Source: Gammaproteobacteria bacterium
GTDB lineage: Bacteria > Pseudomonadota > Gammaproteobacteria > Beggiatoales > Beggiatoaceae
NCBI GenBank assembly: GCA_003645255.1
Contig: QNES01000004.1
Location: 1 to 62,641 of the forward strand
Direction of reading: 5' to 3'
DNA: 62,641 nt
Below, one piece after another: positions 45,368 through 53,321 of this stretch. The number at the start of each line of letters is the position of its first letter. The first letter of the stretch is position 1. Made by a program: the position numbers and the translations under genes. The notes beneath the pieces were generated by a model. The model saw nothing but the letters and a program-made list of their open reading frames with translations. It did not search any database and was not told the DNA's origin.

Positions 45368-46143
45368 ATTTATTTCAACACCTGGGTCGTACTGTTTTAA
45401 ATGTGTTTGAACGTTTAGGACGGGCTGTTATATTTTTTACACAGCTATTGGCTGGTTTCCCCAGTTTATTTTTTCGCCCTTATTTAGTGATTGCACAAAT
45501 CTATGCTGTGGGTGTATTATCTTTAACTATCATTATTGTATCCGGCTTTTTTGTTGGTATGGTATTAGGTTTACAAGGCTATAATACCTTGGTTAACTTC
45601 GGTGCTACTGAAACACTTGGTGCGGTTGTTTCCTTATCTTTAGTGCGTGAATTGGGTCCTGTGCTAACTTCCTTATTGTTTGCCGGTCGCGCAGGTTCTG
45701 CTTTGACGGCTGAAATTGGTTTAATGAAAGCGACGGAACAGTTATCCGGTATGGAAATGATGGCAGTCAATCCAATCAAGCGTATTATCGCACCCCGTTT
45801 TATCGCTGGTATGATTTCCATGCCTTTACTGGCAGCTATTTTTAGTGCCGTCGGTATTTTGGGCGGCTATTTGGTTGTGGTTGAATTATTAGGTGTGGAT
45901 GCGGGCTCTTACTGGTCCCAAATGCAGGATAAAACTGATTTGTTTGAAGATATTTTTAATGGTGTAATTAAAAGTATTGTATTTGGAATCGTAGTGACTT
46001 GGATTGCTGTTTTTGAAGGTTATGATTGTACGCCAACTTCTGAAGGGGTAAGTCGAGCAACGACGCGAACGGTCGTACATGCTTCATTAGCAACCTTAGG
46101 GCTAGATTTTATGTTGACTGCTTTGATGTTTAGTGATGTGTAA
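45361..46143 (+). CDS. mlaE: phospholipid transport permease MlaE
   Basis: 260 residues, the MlaE/DUF140 family length, with about five membrane helices. The conserved LVRELGPVLTSLLFAGRAG and EIGLMKATEQLSGMEMMAVNP stretch and the MISMPLLAAI block are present. It forms the MlaE2F2 core. It overlaps mlaF. The next gene is not mlaD, unlike the standard mlaFEDCB order. Confidence 0.95.
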   Translation: MLDLFQHLGRTVLNVFERLGRAVIFFTQLLAGFPSLFFRPYLVIAQIYAVGVLSLTIIIVSGFFVGMVLGLQGYNTLVNFGATETLGAVVSLSLVRELGPVLTSLLFAGRAGSALTAEIGLMKATEQLSGMEMMAVNPIKRIIAPRFIAGMISMPLLAAIFSAVGILGGYLVVVELLGVDAGSYWSQMQDKTDLFEDIFNGVIKSIVFGIVVTWIAVFEGYDCTPTSEGVSRATTRTVVHASLATLGLDFMLTALMFSDV

Positions 46144-46170
46144 AAAATGAGTTGTTTTCATTGAATATAA

Positions 46171-46203
46171 AAACTCCGATTTTTGAAAAAAATAGGATTT
46201 TTA
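46171..46203. repeat. degenerate palindromic repeat
   Basis: AAACTCCGATTTTTG and AAAAAATAGGATTTTT show several unpaired positions. It is a decayed ATCCGAT copy between mlaE and the duplicated-domain gene. Confidence 0.5.
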
Positions 46204-46248
46204 CGAATTCTTTTTTATAAATGATCCAAAAATTAAAGGCTGAAATAG

Positions 46249-47268
46249 ATGAAAAACAAAAATGTGATAAATACGATACTAATGAGTGCCATTAGTTTGA
46301 CTCTGTCAGTATCGGTGCTTCAAGCAGACGAGCCGAAAAATTTTTCGGCGGCTACTGAGATCGAACTCACCAACCGTTCCCCCTCGGTTAAAAGTGTGGC
46401 GGTGAAATTAAAAGGTACCGAACGAGAAAAAGAGGCACTTGATACCTTGGGGAGTTTGGTTCAGGACATTCTCAGTCATGCAAAATTAGGGGTGGTAAAA
46501 CTCCCTAAAGCTGATAATTTTTCACCCATTTCTGTGAAAGGAACGGCACAAAAATTGGAAATTGTTATTGACGTAAAAGCAGCCTTTGAGGTGGGACAGC
46601 CTTACAAAGTGAGCCTCACATTGCAAGAAGCAGGCAGTCAAGGAATGCCAGCTTTTTTTGACTACAGTGCCAACGCGCAAGACAAAATTCGCCAACAGTT
46701 AGAAGAATACTTGACAGAACGTTTAGATTTACAGCCAATTAGGGAGAGTTTCACTAAAAAAGTGGAAGTGCCGCCGCAAACTGTATTACCTTTTCAGTCG
46801 GTTAAGAAACTTCAGCCGATTTTACCTTCATTGGTTGAAGAACGTCAACAGTCTGTCCCTCAACATATTTCGTCCGGGACTGAGGTGCAGCTCAAAAATC
46901 TGAGTCCCAGTGTCAAAAGTATTTCCATAAAGTTGCAGGGTACCCAGAGAGAACAAAAAGTACTTGATAATGTGCAGAGTATGGTCAAGGACATTCTTAA
47001 TGCTTCTAAACTTGGTGTCGTCAGAATTCCGATTGCCGCGGAACCAATGACAACGCCGGTTATCAAAGTTTATGAATATCTGGAGATTGTCATTGGCGCA
47101 AAGTCACCTGATGAAGCTGAACAACCTTATCAGGTGAGTATCACCTTACAAGAAAAGGGCGGTCAAGGAGAACCTCGGCTCTTTGACTATAAGGCAGATG
47201 ATTGGTGGTATTTTTTTAAGGATTTGAAGGCTTACTTGACTGAGCAATTGAATTTGAAGCCGAAATAA
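46249..47268 (+). CDS. secreted protein with two homologous domains, function unknown
   Basis: 339 residues. The signal peptide is about 1-25 (ISLTLSVSVLQADEP). Two copies of a domain of about 130 residues follow. They begin ATEIELTNRSPSVKSVAVK and GTEVQLKNLSPSVKSISIK, share a LGVVKLP or LGVVRIP strand and a PYKVSLTLQEAG or PYQVSITLQEKG strand, and end DYSA...LEEYLTERLDLQP or DYKA...LKAYLTEQLNLKP. The repeat is clear by eye. No known family is recognised. It follows mlaFE, where MlaD would be expected, but has no MCE motif. It could still share the transcript (105-bp gap with a decayed palindrome). Confidence 0.75.
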   Translation: MKNKNVINTILMSAISLTLSVSVLQADEPKNFSAATEIELTNRSPSVKSVAVKLKGTEREKEALDTLGSLVQDILSHAKLGVVKLPKADNFSPISVKGTAQKLEIVIDVKAAFEVGQPYKVSLTLQEAGSQGMPAFFDYSANAQDKIRQQLEEYLTERLDLQPIRESFTKKVEVPPQTVLPFQSVKKLQPILPSLVEERQQSVPQHISSGTEVQLKNLSPSVKSISIKLQGTQREQKVLDNVQSMVKDILNASKLGVVRIPIAAEPMTTPVIKVYEYLEIVIGAKSPDEAEQPYQVSITLQEKGGQGEPRLFDYKADDWWYFFKDLKAYLTEQLNLKPK

Positions 47269-47277
47269 ACGGACAAG

Positions 47278-47304
47278 ACCTGACAGGTTTTTAAAACCTG
47301 TCAG
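47278..47304. repeat. ACCTGACAGGT hairpin repeat
   Basis: ACCTGACAGGTTTT and AAAACCTGTCAG form a near-perfect stem 10 bp after the duplicated-domain gene stop. It is convergent with the transglycosylase gene. Confidence 0.7.
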
Positions 47305-47326
47305 CTTTAAAACTTGTTGGTTTAAA

Positions 47327-47827
47327 TTATTTATTTTTTCGCCAACTCGCCATAACGCGCTTGACATAGCGTTGTGTTTCACGTATGCGAGGAACACGAC
47401 CGAGTTTGGCAACTCGTTTTTCACCACTGTTGTAAGCAGCTAATGCCAATTTGACATTCTTGAATCTTTTCAATAACCTACTGAAATAAGAAGCTCCACA
47501 GTTTAGGTTCAGTTTCGGATCAAATAAAGAATCACGTTTTAAACCGCAGTAAGCTTTGCCCGTGCGTGGCATAATTTGGGTTAATCCCCGTGCCCCTTTA
47601 CGCGAAATAGCTTTGGGGTTCCAAGCCGATTCGTGTTTAATTAGGGCATGAAAAAGTCGATGATCAATGCCATGCCTATAAGCAGCTTGAGTTGCTAATC
47701 CTTCTAAGCGAGCCGTTGCTTGGCGACTGATAGGAACAGCGCTAATTTTATTTTGGGGTATATTTCCCGTACAGCCAATGAGTGTCGTAACGAAAACTAA
47801 AGCCGTACAATAAAGCTTCATATTCAT
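47327..47827 (-). CDS. SLT-type lytic transglycosylase, lipoprotein
   Basis: 166 residues. The signal peptide has lipobox LIGC at about 17-20. The catalytic Glu is in LIKHESAWNPKAIS, followed by KGARGLTQIMP and the C-terminal LALAAYNSGEKRVAK motif of family 1 transglycosylases (Slt/MltC-like core). It cleaves peptidoglycan glycan strands, probably anchored to the outer membrane. It is small, with no accessory domain. Confidence 0.9.
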   Translation of the reverse strand: MNMKLYCTALVFVTTLIGCTGNIPQNKISAVPISRQATARLEGLATQAAYRHGIDHRLFHALIKHESAWNPKAISRKGARGLTQIMPRTGKAYCGLKRDSLFDPKLNLNCGASYFSRLLKRFKNVKLALAAYNSGEKRVAKLGRVPRIRETQRYVKRVMASWRKNK

Positions 47828-48104
47828 TTTTGTTCCTCTATTTTACTGATTATACTGCTAACAGTTGAGTTTTATTTTTCATTGTCAGAATCAAAATTAA
47901 CAGGATTTTAGAATTATTCAGAATAAAACATCAATAACGTCAATAAACTCATTCTAAAAATGTTCTGTACAAAAGTTTAAAGTATACAATGATTGTATAT
48001 AAAAAAAGATTACCAGAAAATAATTTAATCAAGACGGAAATTCAAAAATGTCAACCCAGCAGCCCAATGCCTTTAACTTAGGAATGAGAATTGAATAATA
48101 TACT

Positions 48105-48137
48105 AAACCTGCCAGGTTTTTTAAACCTGGCAGGTTT
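48105..48137. repeat. ACCTGCCAGGT hairpin repeat
   Basis: AAACCTGCCAGG-TTTTTTA-AACCTGGCAGGTTT lies between the divergent transglycosylase and TgpA-like genes. The core is GCC/GGC where other copies have GAC/GTC, a compensated difference. Confidence 0.75.
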
Positions 48138-48206
48138 GGCTTGAAAGTTTTTTCAGTTCTTAAAATTTCATTCCTTAATGGCATTGATTAATCATTAACC
48201 ATTATT

Positions 48207-50195
48207 ATGAATCCACCTCCATTTTTATTGGGTTGTACACTATTGTTTTGGGGTTGGCAAAGCCACTTGCTCATTTTTGCGGTGCCAATCGCTTTTATTT
48301 TTGAAATGGCTCACTGGATTAAATGGCGCTGGGCTTTTTCTGATAAAGATTTTAATCGTGTGACGGATTTCACATCATTATCATTAATTATCGTCATGCT
48401 TTATCTCGTTAATCAGCAATCTATTCATGGGCTTATGACATTACTTAATTGGCTGCCCATGTTATTTTTCTTGCTGATAACAGCCCAAATTTATAGTACT
48501 CAGGGTGCTGTCAAACTAAGTAGTTTGTTTTTATCATTGAGGGGTGATAAAGTAAAAGGTTCATTATCTTATTATAAAGCTAATAAGCTTGTGAATCTCA
48601 GTTATCCTTATATGATGGTCTGTTTGCTATCAGCCAGTATTAGCCAAAGTGCGTTGTTTTTTGTGGGAGCCTGCCTATTGCTTAGCTATGGATTATGGAC
48701 GGTGCGCCCGGTCCGTTATTCTGTTGTGAGCTGGGTATTATTACTTGGAATGGCTGGTACACTCGCTTATATCAGCCAATTTGGACTTTACCGTTTACAA
48801 TCCCAGATAGAAGAAGTTATTCTCAATTGGTTTCAATATAGGTTATTTGCAAATAATGATCCTTATCGGCAAAGCACCGCTATTGGTGATATTGGGTTAC
48901 TTAAACAGTCGGATAAGATTATTCTACGGGTGGAAAGTCGCTATCCATTACTTTTACGTGAGACGAGTTATAATAGTTATTTTAAGACGATTTGGCGAGT
49001 TAAAAAATCTCATTTTACTGATGTACCTTCCCAGATTAATCATAAGACTTGGGATTTTGCTAATATTCTTCCTAACACTTCTTTTTATAAACAGAATTTT
49101 TTTAAATCTGTCAAAATATCCACTTATCTCCACAATGGTAATGGCATGTTGGCATTACCTCATGGCACTTATCAAGTGTCTAATTTCAGCGTTCCTGCTT
49201 TGCAGCGTAATGATTTTGGAGCGGTTAAAGTTGAAAATGGACCAGGATTGATAAAATACAGCGCACATTTTAGTCAAACAACACCACTTGATAGTTTCCC
49301 GACTCAAGAGGATTTACATCTGCCCCCTTTAGAAAAAGAACATTTAACGACATTATCTAATAAGTTGAATTTACCGCTGAAAAACTCTCAACAAGTACTT
49401 AATACTTTAACCACTTTTTTTAATCAATTTCAATATTCACTCAATCTTACAGCACCGCTCAAAAAAAATATCACGCCGCTCGAATATTTTTTACGCGATA
49501 GTCGTGCAGGGCATTGTGAATATTTTGCAACTGCTACTGTATTATTATTACGTACTGCGGGTATTCCTTCCCGTTATGCATCTGGTTATGCAGTGGAAGA
49601 ATTTAGCTATTTAGAAAATGCTTATTTAGTGCGTAAACGTCATGCTCATGCTTGGGCACTCGCCTATATTGACGGGCAATGGCAAATTTATGACACCACA
49701 CCAGCGGCTTGGTTTAGTTTGGAAGAAAAAATGGCTGCTTGGTGGGAACCATTTTATGATTTAAGTTCTTGGATAACTTACCAGTTTTATCGGTGGCGTT
49801 GGCGTGAAAGTGAAACTTCTAATGATTGGCTTTTGTGGTTGATTTTACCGCTTTGTTTGGTATTAATTTGGCGACTTTATTCAAGAGAAAAGGTTGCCCG
49901 TTTACAAAAACATTCTGCTAAACTGTCAAATAAACTCAAACATGCGGGAGCCGATTCTGCGTTTTATCAAATCATACAACAATTAAATGCTGCCGGTTTC
50001 ATTCGCCAACCTGGAGAAACGCTCACAACTTGGTTAAAGCGTATTCAAGTTCCACTTCTATCAAAAGTCGATATGCAAACCATGCTCACATTACACCAAC
50101 GTTATCGCTTTGATCCAGTTGGTATCAGCATGCAAGAACAGGCTGCATTAGTCACGTATGTTAAATTATGCTTCAAAGAAATAAAAAAGGGATAA
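48207..50195 (+). CDS. TgpA-like membrane transglutaminase (DUF3488)
   Basis: 662 residues. The N-terminal half has about seven membrane helices (DUF3488, about 5-200). A periplasmic transglutaminase domain follows, with catalytic Cys in GHCEYFATATVLLLRTAGIP (C about 437), His in RKRHAHAWALAY (about 478) and Asp in IYDTTPAAW (about 495). One more helix (about 545-560) and a DUF4129-like cytosolic tail complete it. TgpA of Pseudomonas is a periplasmic transglutaminase needed for envelope integrity; the exact substrate is unknown. It is followed after 13 bp by a hybrid kinase gene; the stop lies in a tandem GGGATAAAAA duplication (50189-50208). Confidence 0.9.
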   Translation: MNPPPFLLGCTLLFWGWQSHLLIFAVPIAFIFEMAHWIKWRWAFSDKDFNRVTDFTSLSLIIVMLYLVNQQSIHGLMTLLNWLPMLFFLLITAQIYSTQGAVKLSSLFLSLRGDKVKGSLSYYKANKLVNLSYPYMMVCLLSASISQSALFFVGACLLLSYGLWTVRPVRYSVVSWVLLLGMAGTLAYISQFGLYRLQSQIEEVILNWFQYRLFANNDPYRQSTAIGDIGLLKQSDKIILRVESRYPLLLRETSYNSYFKTIWRVKKSHFTDVPSQINHKTWDFANILPNTSFYKQNFFKSVKISTYLHNGNGMLALPHGTYQVSNFSVPALQRNDFGAVKVENGPGLIKYSAHFSQTTPLDSFPTQEDLHLPPLEKEHLTTLSNKLNLPLKNSQQVLNTLTTFFNQFQYSLNLTAPLKKNITPLEYFLRDSRAGHCEYFATATVLLLRTAGIPSRYASGYAVEEFSYLENAYLVRKRHAHAWALAYIDGQWQIYDTTPAAWFSLEEKMAAWWEPFYDLSSWITYQFYRWRWRESETSNDWLLWLILPLCLVLIWRLYSREKVARLQKHSAKLSNKLKHAGADSAFYQIIQQLNAAGFIRQPGETLTTWLKRIQVPLLSKVDMQTMLTLHQRYRFDPVGISMQEQAALVTYVKLCFKEIKKG

Positions 50196-50208
50196 AAAGG
50201 GATAAAAA

Positions 50209-52245
50209 ATGAATTTAAATAAACCTGTTATTTTAGTCATTGAAGATAGCTTAACCAATCTAGCCCTTGCTAAGGCTATTTTGCAACCAAAAGGTTTTCA
50301 AGTTTTATCAGCCAAAAATGGTGAAAAAGCTCTGGCTATAGCAAAGGAGGAACTACCCGATTTAATTTTACTGGATGTCGATATGCCAGGTTGGAGTGGT
50401 TATGAAACCTGTCGGCATTTTAAAAATGATGCTAGATTAGCTCCCATTCCGGTTTTGTTTGTTTCAGCCCTCGACAATACCGAGGATAAATTACAGGCGT
50501 TTGCCGCAGGTGGCATTGATTATGTCAGCAAACCTTTTCAAGAAGAAGAATTGCTGGCGAGGGTGCATACCCATATTGAATTGTATCGTTTACGCGAAAA
50601 ATTGGAACAAAAAATTATTCAACGCGATCAAAAGATATTAGCTTATACTAATGAATTAGAAAGCAAAGTCGAAGAGCGTACTGCTGCGCTCAGTAAGGCG
50701 AAGGAGATGGCTGAAGCGGCTAATATTGCCAAAATTCAATTTCTGGCTAATATGAGCCATGAATTGCGTACTCCAATGAATGCCATTATTGGCTATAGCG
50801 AAATGCTCATAGAAGATGCCCAAAATTTAGAGAAGGCTGAATTGGTTGGTGATCTTGAAAAAATTCATTCATCAGGGCAACACTTGTTGGAACTTATCAA
50901 TGGTGTGCTGGATTTGTCCAAAATTGAATCCGGTCAAATGGATTTATATTTGGAAAGTTTTTCACTTGAAACTTTGCTCAATGAAGTTATCACCACCATT
51001 AAGCCACTGGTTAAACAGAAAAACAACCAATTGAAGTTACATAAGACTAACGAATTGGGAGAAATTTATGCTGATTTTTCAAAAATGCAGCAAATTTTGT
51101 TCAATTTGTTGAGTAATGCGGTTAAATTCACTGAAGATGGCACTATTTACCTGGAAGTTAGACGTGATCTGGTGCAAGGTGAAGAAGAAATCTGTTTTGA
51201 TATTGGTGATGATGGGATTGGTATGACTCCCCAACAACAACAAAAGCTTTTTCAACCCTTCATCCAAATTGATGCTTCCAGTACGCGCCGTTTTGGTGGA
51301 ACGGGCTTAGGGTTGGCGATTACTAAGCAATTTACGGAAATGATGGGGGGTAGGATCAATGTTAAGAGTGAATTTGGAGAAGGTAGTACGTTTTCTGTTT
51401 ATTTACCGGTACAAGTTGCTGAACCGTTGACTAAAGAACGAAACATTGATGATAATCTAGATGAATTATTAAACACTGAAGGTCATCATGGCATTGTTTT
51501 GGTGATTGACGACGACGAAAACACGCAGAGGTTATTCAAAAATTACTTAAGCAAGATGGGTTACGCGGTGGCAGTTGCTACTGGAGGAGAAGTTGGACTT
51601 AAATTAGCTAAAAAATTGCGTCCTGATGCCATTCTTCTTGATATTAAAATGCCTGGTATGGACGGTTGGAAAGTTCTTTCAGTACTCAAAGGCAATCCAT
51701 TGTTATCAGATATCCCGATTATTATGACTTCAATGATAGAGGAACGAAACAAGGGCATTATACTAGGCGCGGAGGATTACCTGGTTAAACCGGTGACTCG
51801 TCACCAATTAGCAATAACTTTAAGTAAATATCATATTGGTGATGAATCTCAAAATTTAGTGATGATTATTGATGACGATGACATTGTTCGTGATACGATG
51901 GCAGAAATACTCAAACTTTCAGGGTGGCGGGTTTTTAAAGCAGAAAATGGGCGAGTTGCCCTAGAACAGCTTGAAAATAAAAAGCCATCCATAATTTTGT
52001 TAGATTTGTTGATGCCAGAAATGGATGGGTTTGAATTTTTGCAACGCCTACGCGAACAGGAAAAATGGCGTTCCATTCCGGTTATTGTCTTAACGGCGAC
52101 TAAATTAAGTGTTGAAGATCAGATACGATTACATAATTATGTAGAAACCATCTTTCAGAAAGAAAGCTATAGTCGTGACAAACTATTATCAGTTATCAGT
52201 GAACAGTTGTCAGCTATCAGTGAGCGGTGTCATATAGTAAACTGA
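50209..52245 (+). CDS. hybrid histidine kinase with three receiver domains
   Basis: 678 residues, order REC-HisKA-HATPase-REC-REC. The first receiver has phosphoacceptor D56 ([10 protein letters not shown]). HisKA has [19 protein letters not shown] (about 179-197), followed by an ATPase with [14 protein letters not shown] and FGGTGLGL. The second ([14 protein letters not shown]) and third ([14 protein letters not shown]) receivers are about residues 427-545 and 547-665. There is no membrane segment, so it is cytosolic. The C-terminal 15 residues ([15 protein letters not shown]) are read from a TTATCAGT repeat, an addition to the domain. It overlaps nothing; the stop abuts the next gene's stop. 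Confidence 0.92.
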   Translation: MNLNKPVILVIEDSLTNLALAKAILQPKGFQVLSAKNGEKALAIAKEELPDLILLDVDMPGWSGYETCRHFKNDARLAPIPVLFVSALDNTEDKLQAFAAGGIDYVSKPFQEEELLARVHTHIELYRLREKLEQKIIQRDQKILAYTNELESKVEERTAALSKAKEMAEAANIAKIQFLANMSHELRTPMNAIIGYSEMLIEDAQNLEKAELVGDLEKIHSSGQHLLELINGVLDLSKIESGQMDLYLESFSLETLLNEVITTIKPLVKQKNNQLKLHKTNELGEIYADFSKMQQILFNLLSNAVKFTEDGTIYLEVRRDLVQGEEEICFDIGDDGIGMTPQQQQKLFQPFIQIDASSTRRFGGTGLGLAITKQFTEMMGGRINVKSEFGEGSTFSVYLPVQVAEPLTKERNIDDNLDELLNTEGHHGIVLVIDDDENTQRLFKNYLSKMGYAVAVATGGEVGLKLAKKLRPDAILLDIKMPGMDGWKVLSVLKGNPLLSDIPIIMTSMIEERNKGIILGAEDYLVKPVTRHQLAITLSKYHIGDESQNLVMIIDDDDIVRDTMAEILKLSGWRVFKAENGRVALEQLENKKPSIILLDLLMPEMDGFEFLQRLREQEKWRSIPVIVLTATKLSVEDQIRLHNYVETIFQKESYSRDKLLSVISEQLSAISERCHIVN

Positions 52246-52839
52246 TTATCGGGGAAACGGAAATAATTTCATTGGACTTGCCATCCTATCAACATTGTAT
52301 CCCATTGCCCCAAGTTGACTGTTTAAGCCGCTAAATTGATAACTCATTTTGGCTATATCAACACTCATCAAATCAATATTTTTATTGAGTGATGCAATAT
52401 TAATGTTAATATGATTGATATTGGAATTGAGCTTAAGCATATTGTTACTAATCTGATTCACAGAAACATTGATAAGCGGCATCACTTTAATATGTTCATC
52501 CACCTGATTGATTGATAAATTGACCAAATCGACTGACTGTTTTGCCCCCCGCACGTTTTCTGCTACAACTATGATATTTTCATTAATTTGTTTCATCTGG
52601 GAAGCCACTTCTTCCAAACGTTGAGTTATGTTTCCCATATCTGCCAATAAGATAGTTATAAGAGCAAACACGGCAACCATCAAAAGTATTAAGCCAATCA
52701 TACTCACTCGGATAATTTGAGCGGTTTGTAAACCCATTCTAACAATCAACGCCTCTCGACGTTTCATCGCTAGATTGAATAGACGCATGGTATTTTCAAC
52801 AATTTCGACTATTTCTCTTGGGTTTGTATTTTCTTCCAT
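52246..52839 (-). CDS. coiled-coil inner-membrane protein, function unknown
   Basis: 197 residues. The N-terminal cytosolic part (about 1-45) contains FNLAMKRREALIVRMGLQTA; one membrane helix (about 50-72, VSMIGLILLMVAVFALITIL) follows. A long, regular amphipathic region (about 75-180) has many Asn, Ile and Leu in heptads (INENIIVVAENVRGAKQSVD). The tail is GYNVDRMASPMKLFPFPR. It is probably a periplasmic coiled coil with an inner-membrane anchor. The gene ends exactly where the hybrid kinase ends (no bases between the two stops). No family is recognised. Confidence 0.7.
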   Translation of the reverse strand: MEENTNPREIVEIVENTMRLFNLAMKRREALIVRMGLQTAQIIRVSMIGLILLMVAVFALITILLADMGNITQRLEEVASQMKQINENIIVVAENVRGAKQSVDLVNLSINQVDEHIKVMPLINVSVNQISNNMLKLNSNINHININIASLNKNIDLMSVDIAKMSYQFSGLNSQLGAMGYNVDRMASPMKLFPFPR

Positions 52840-52901
52840 ATTTTTATACCTGCTTTAAGTTAAGGAGTCAGGATTTAATAATACAAAAATCTTAAATGTC
52901 C

Positions 52902-52918
52902 AAACCTGGCAGGTTTAG
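52902..52918. repeat. half copy of the ACCTGGCAGGT repeat
   Basis: AAACCTGGCAGGTTTAG matches the right arm of the other copies but has no partner arm. Confidence 0.45.
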
Positions 52919-53003
52919 TATTCGAGGGTATTATTGAATCCTAATTCCTAAGTACAACGGATTTTGGAAATTAACGGATTATATCGGGGTTCCTTTTATT
53001 CTA

Positions 53004-53282
53004 TTAACTAATCTCAAATCCAGATAAAAATTCTTTCTGTGCAATAGTTTGACAGTTTACCTCTGTGACATAGGCTGAAGGGGGACCTTTATGTAACCAA
53101 GTACATAATTTTTCCACCGCTTTTATTTCACCACAGGCTAAAACTTCGACTCGTCCATCTGCTAAATTTCGCGCCCATCCGGATATGCCTAGCCCTAGTG
53201 CTTGTTTTCGTGTATAATAACGAAAAGATACACCTTGAACATGTCCGCTGATGAAGCAGTTTTTACTTATGTTGTTTTCCAT
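53004..53282 (-). CDS. acyP: acylphosphatase
   Basis: 92 residues, the full length. The oxyanion motif GHVQGVSFRYYT carries the essential Arg, and GWARNLADGRVEV the essential Asn. It hydrolyses acyl phosphates such as carbamoyl phosphate and acetyl phosphate. It starts MENNISKNCFI and is likely cytosolic. A 39-bp gap separates it from the sensor kinase upstream on the same strand, so they may share a transcript. Confidence 0.95.
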   Translation of the reverse strand: MENNISKNCFISGHVQGVSFRYYTRKQALGLGISGWARNLADGRVEVLACGEIKAVEKLCTWLHKGPPSAYVTEVNCQTIAQKEFLSGFEIS

Positions 53283-53321
53283 TGTTCTTGTTTTACTCGT
53301 TATTTCGCAAACCTGCTGACT

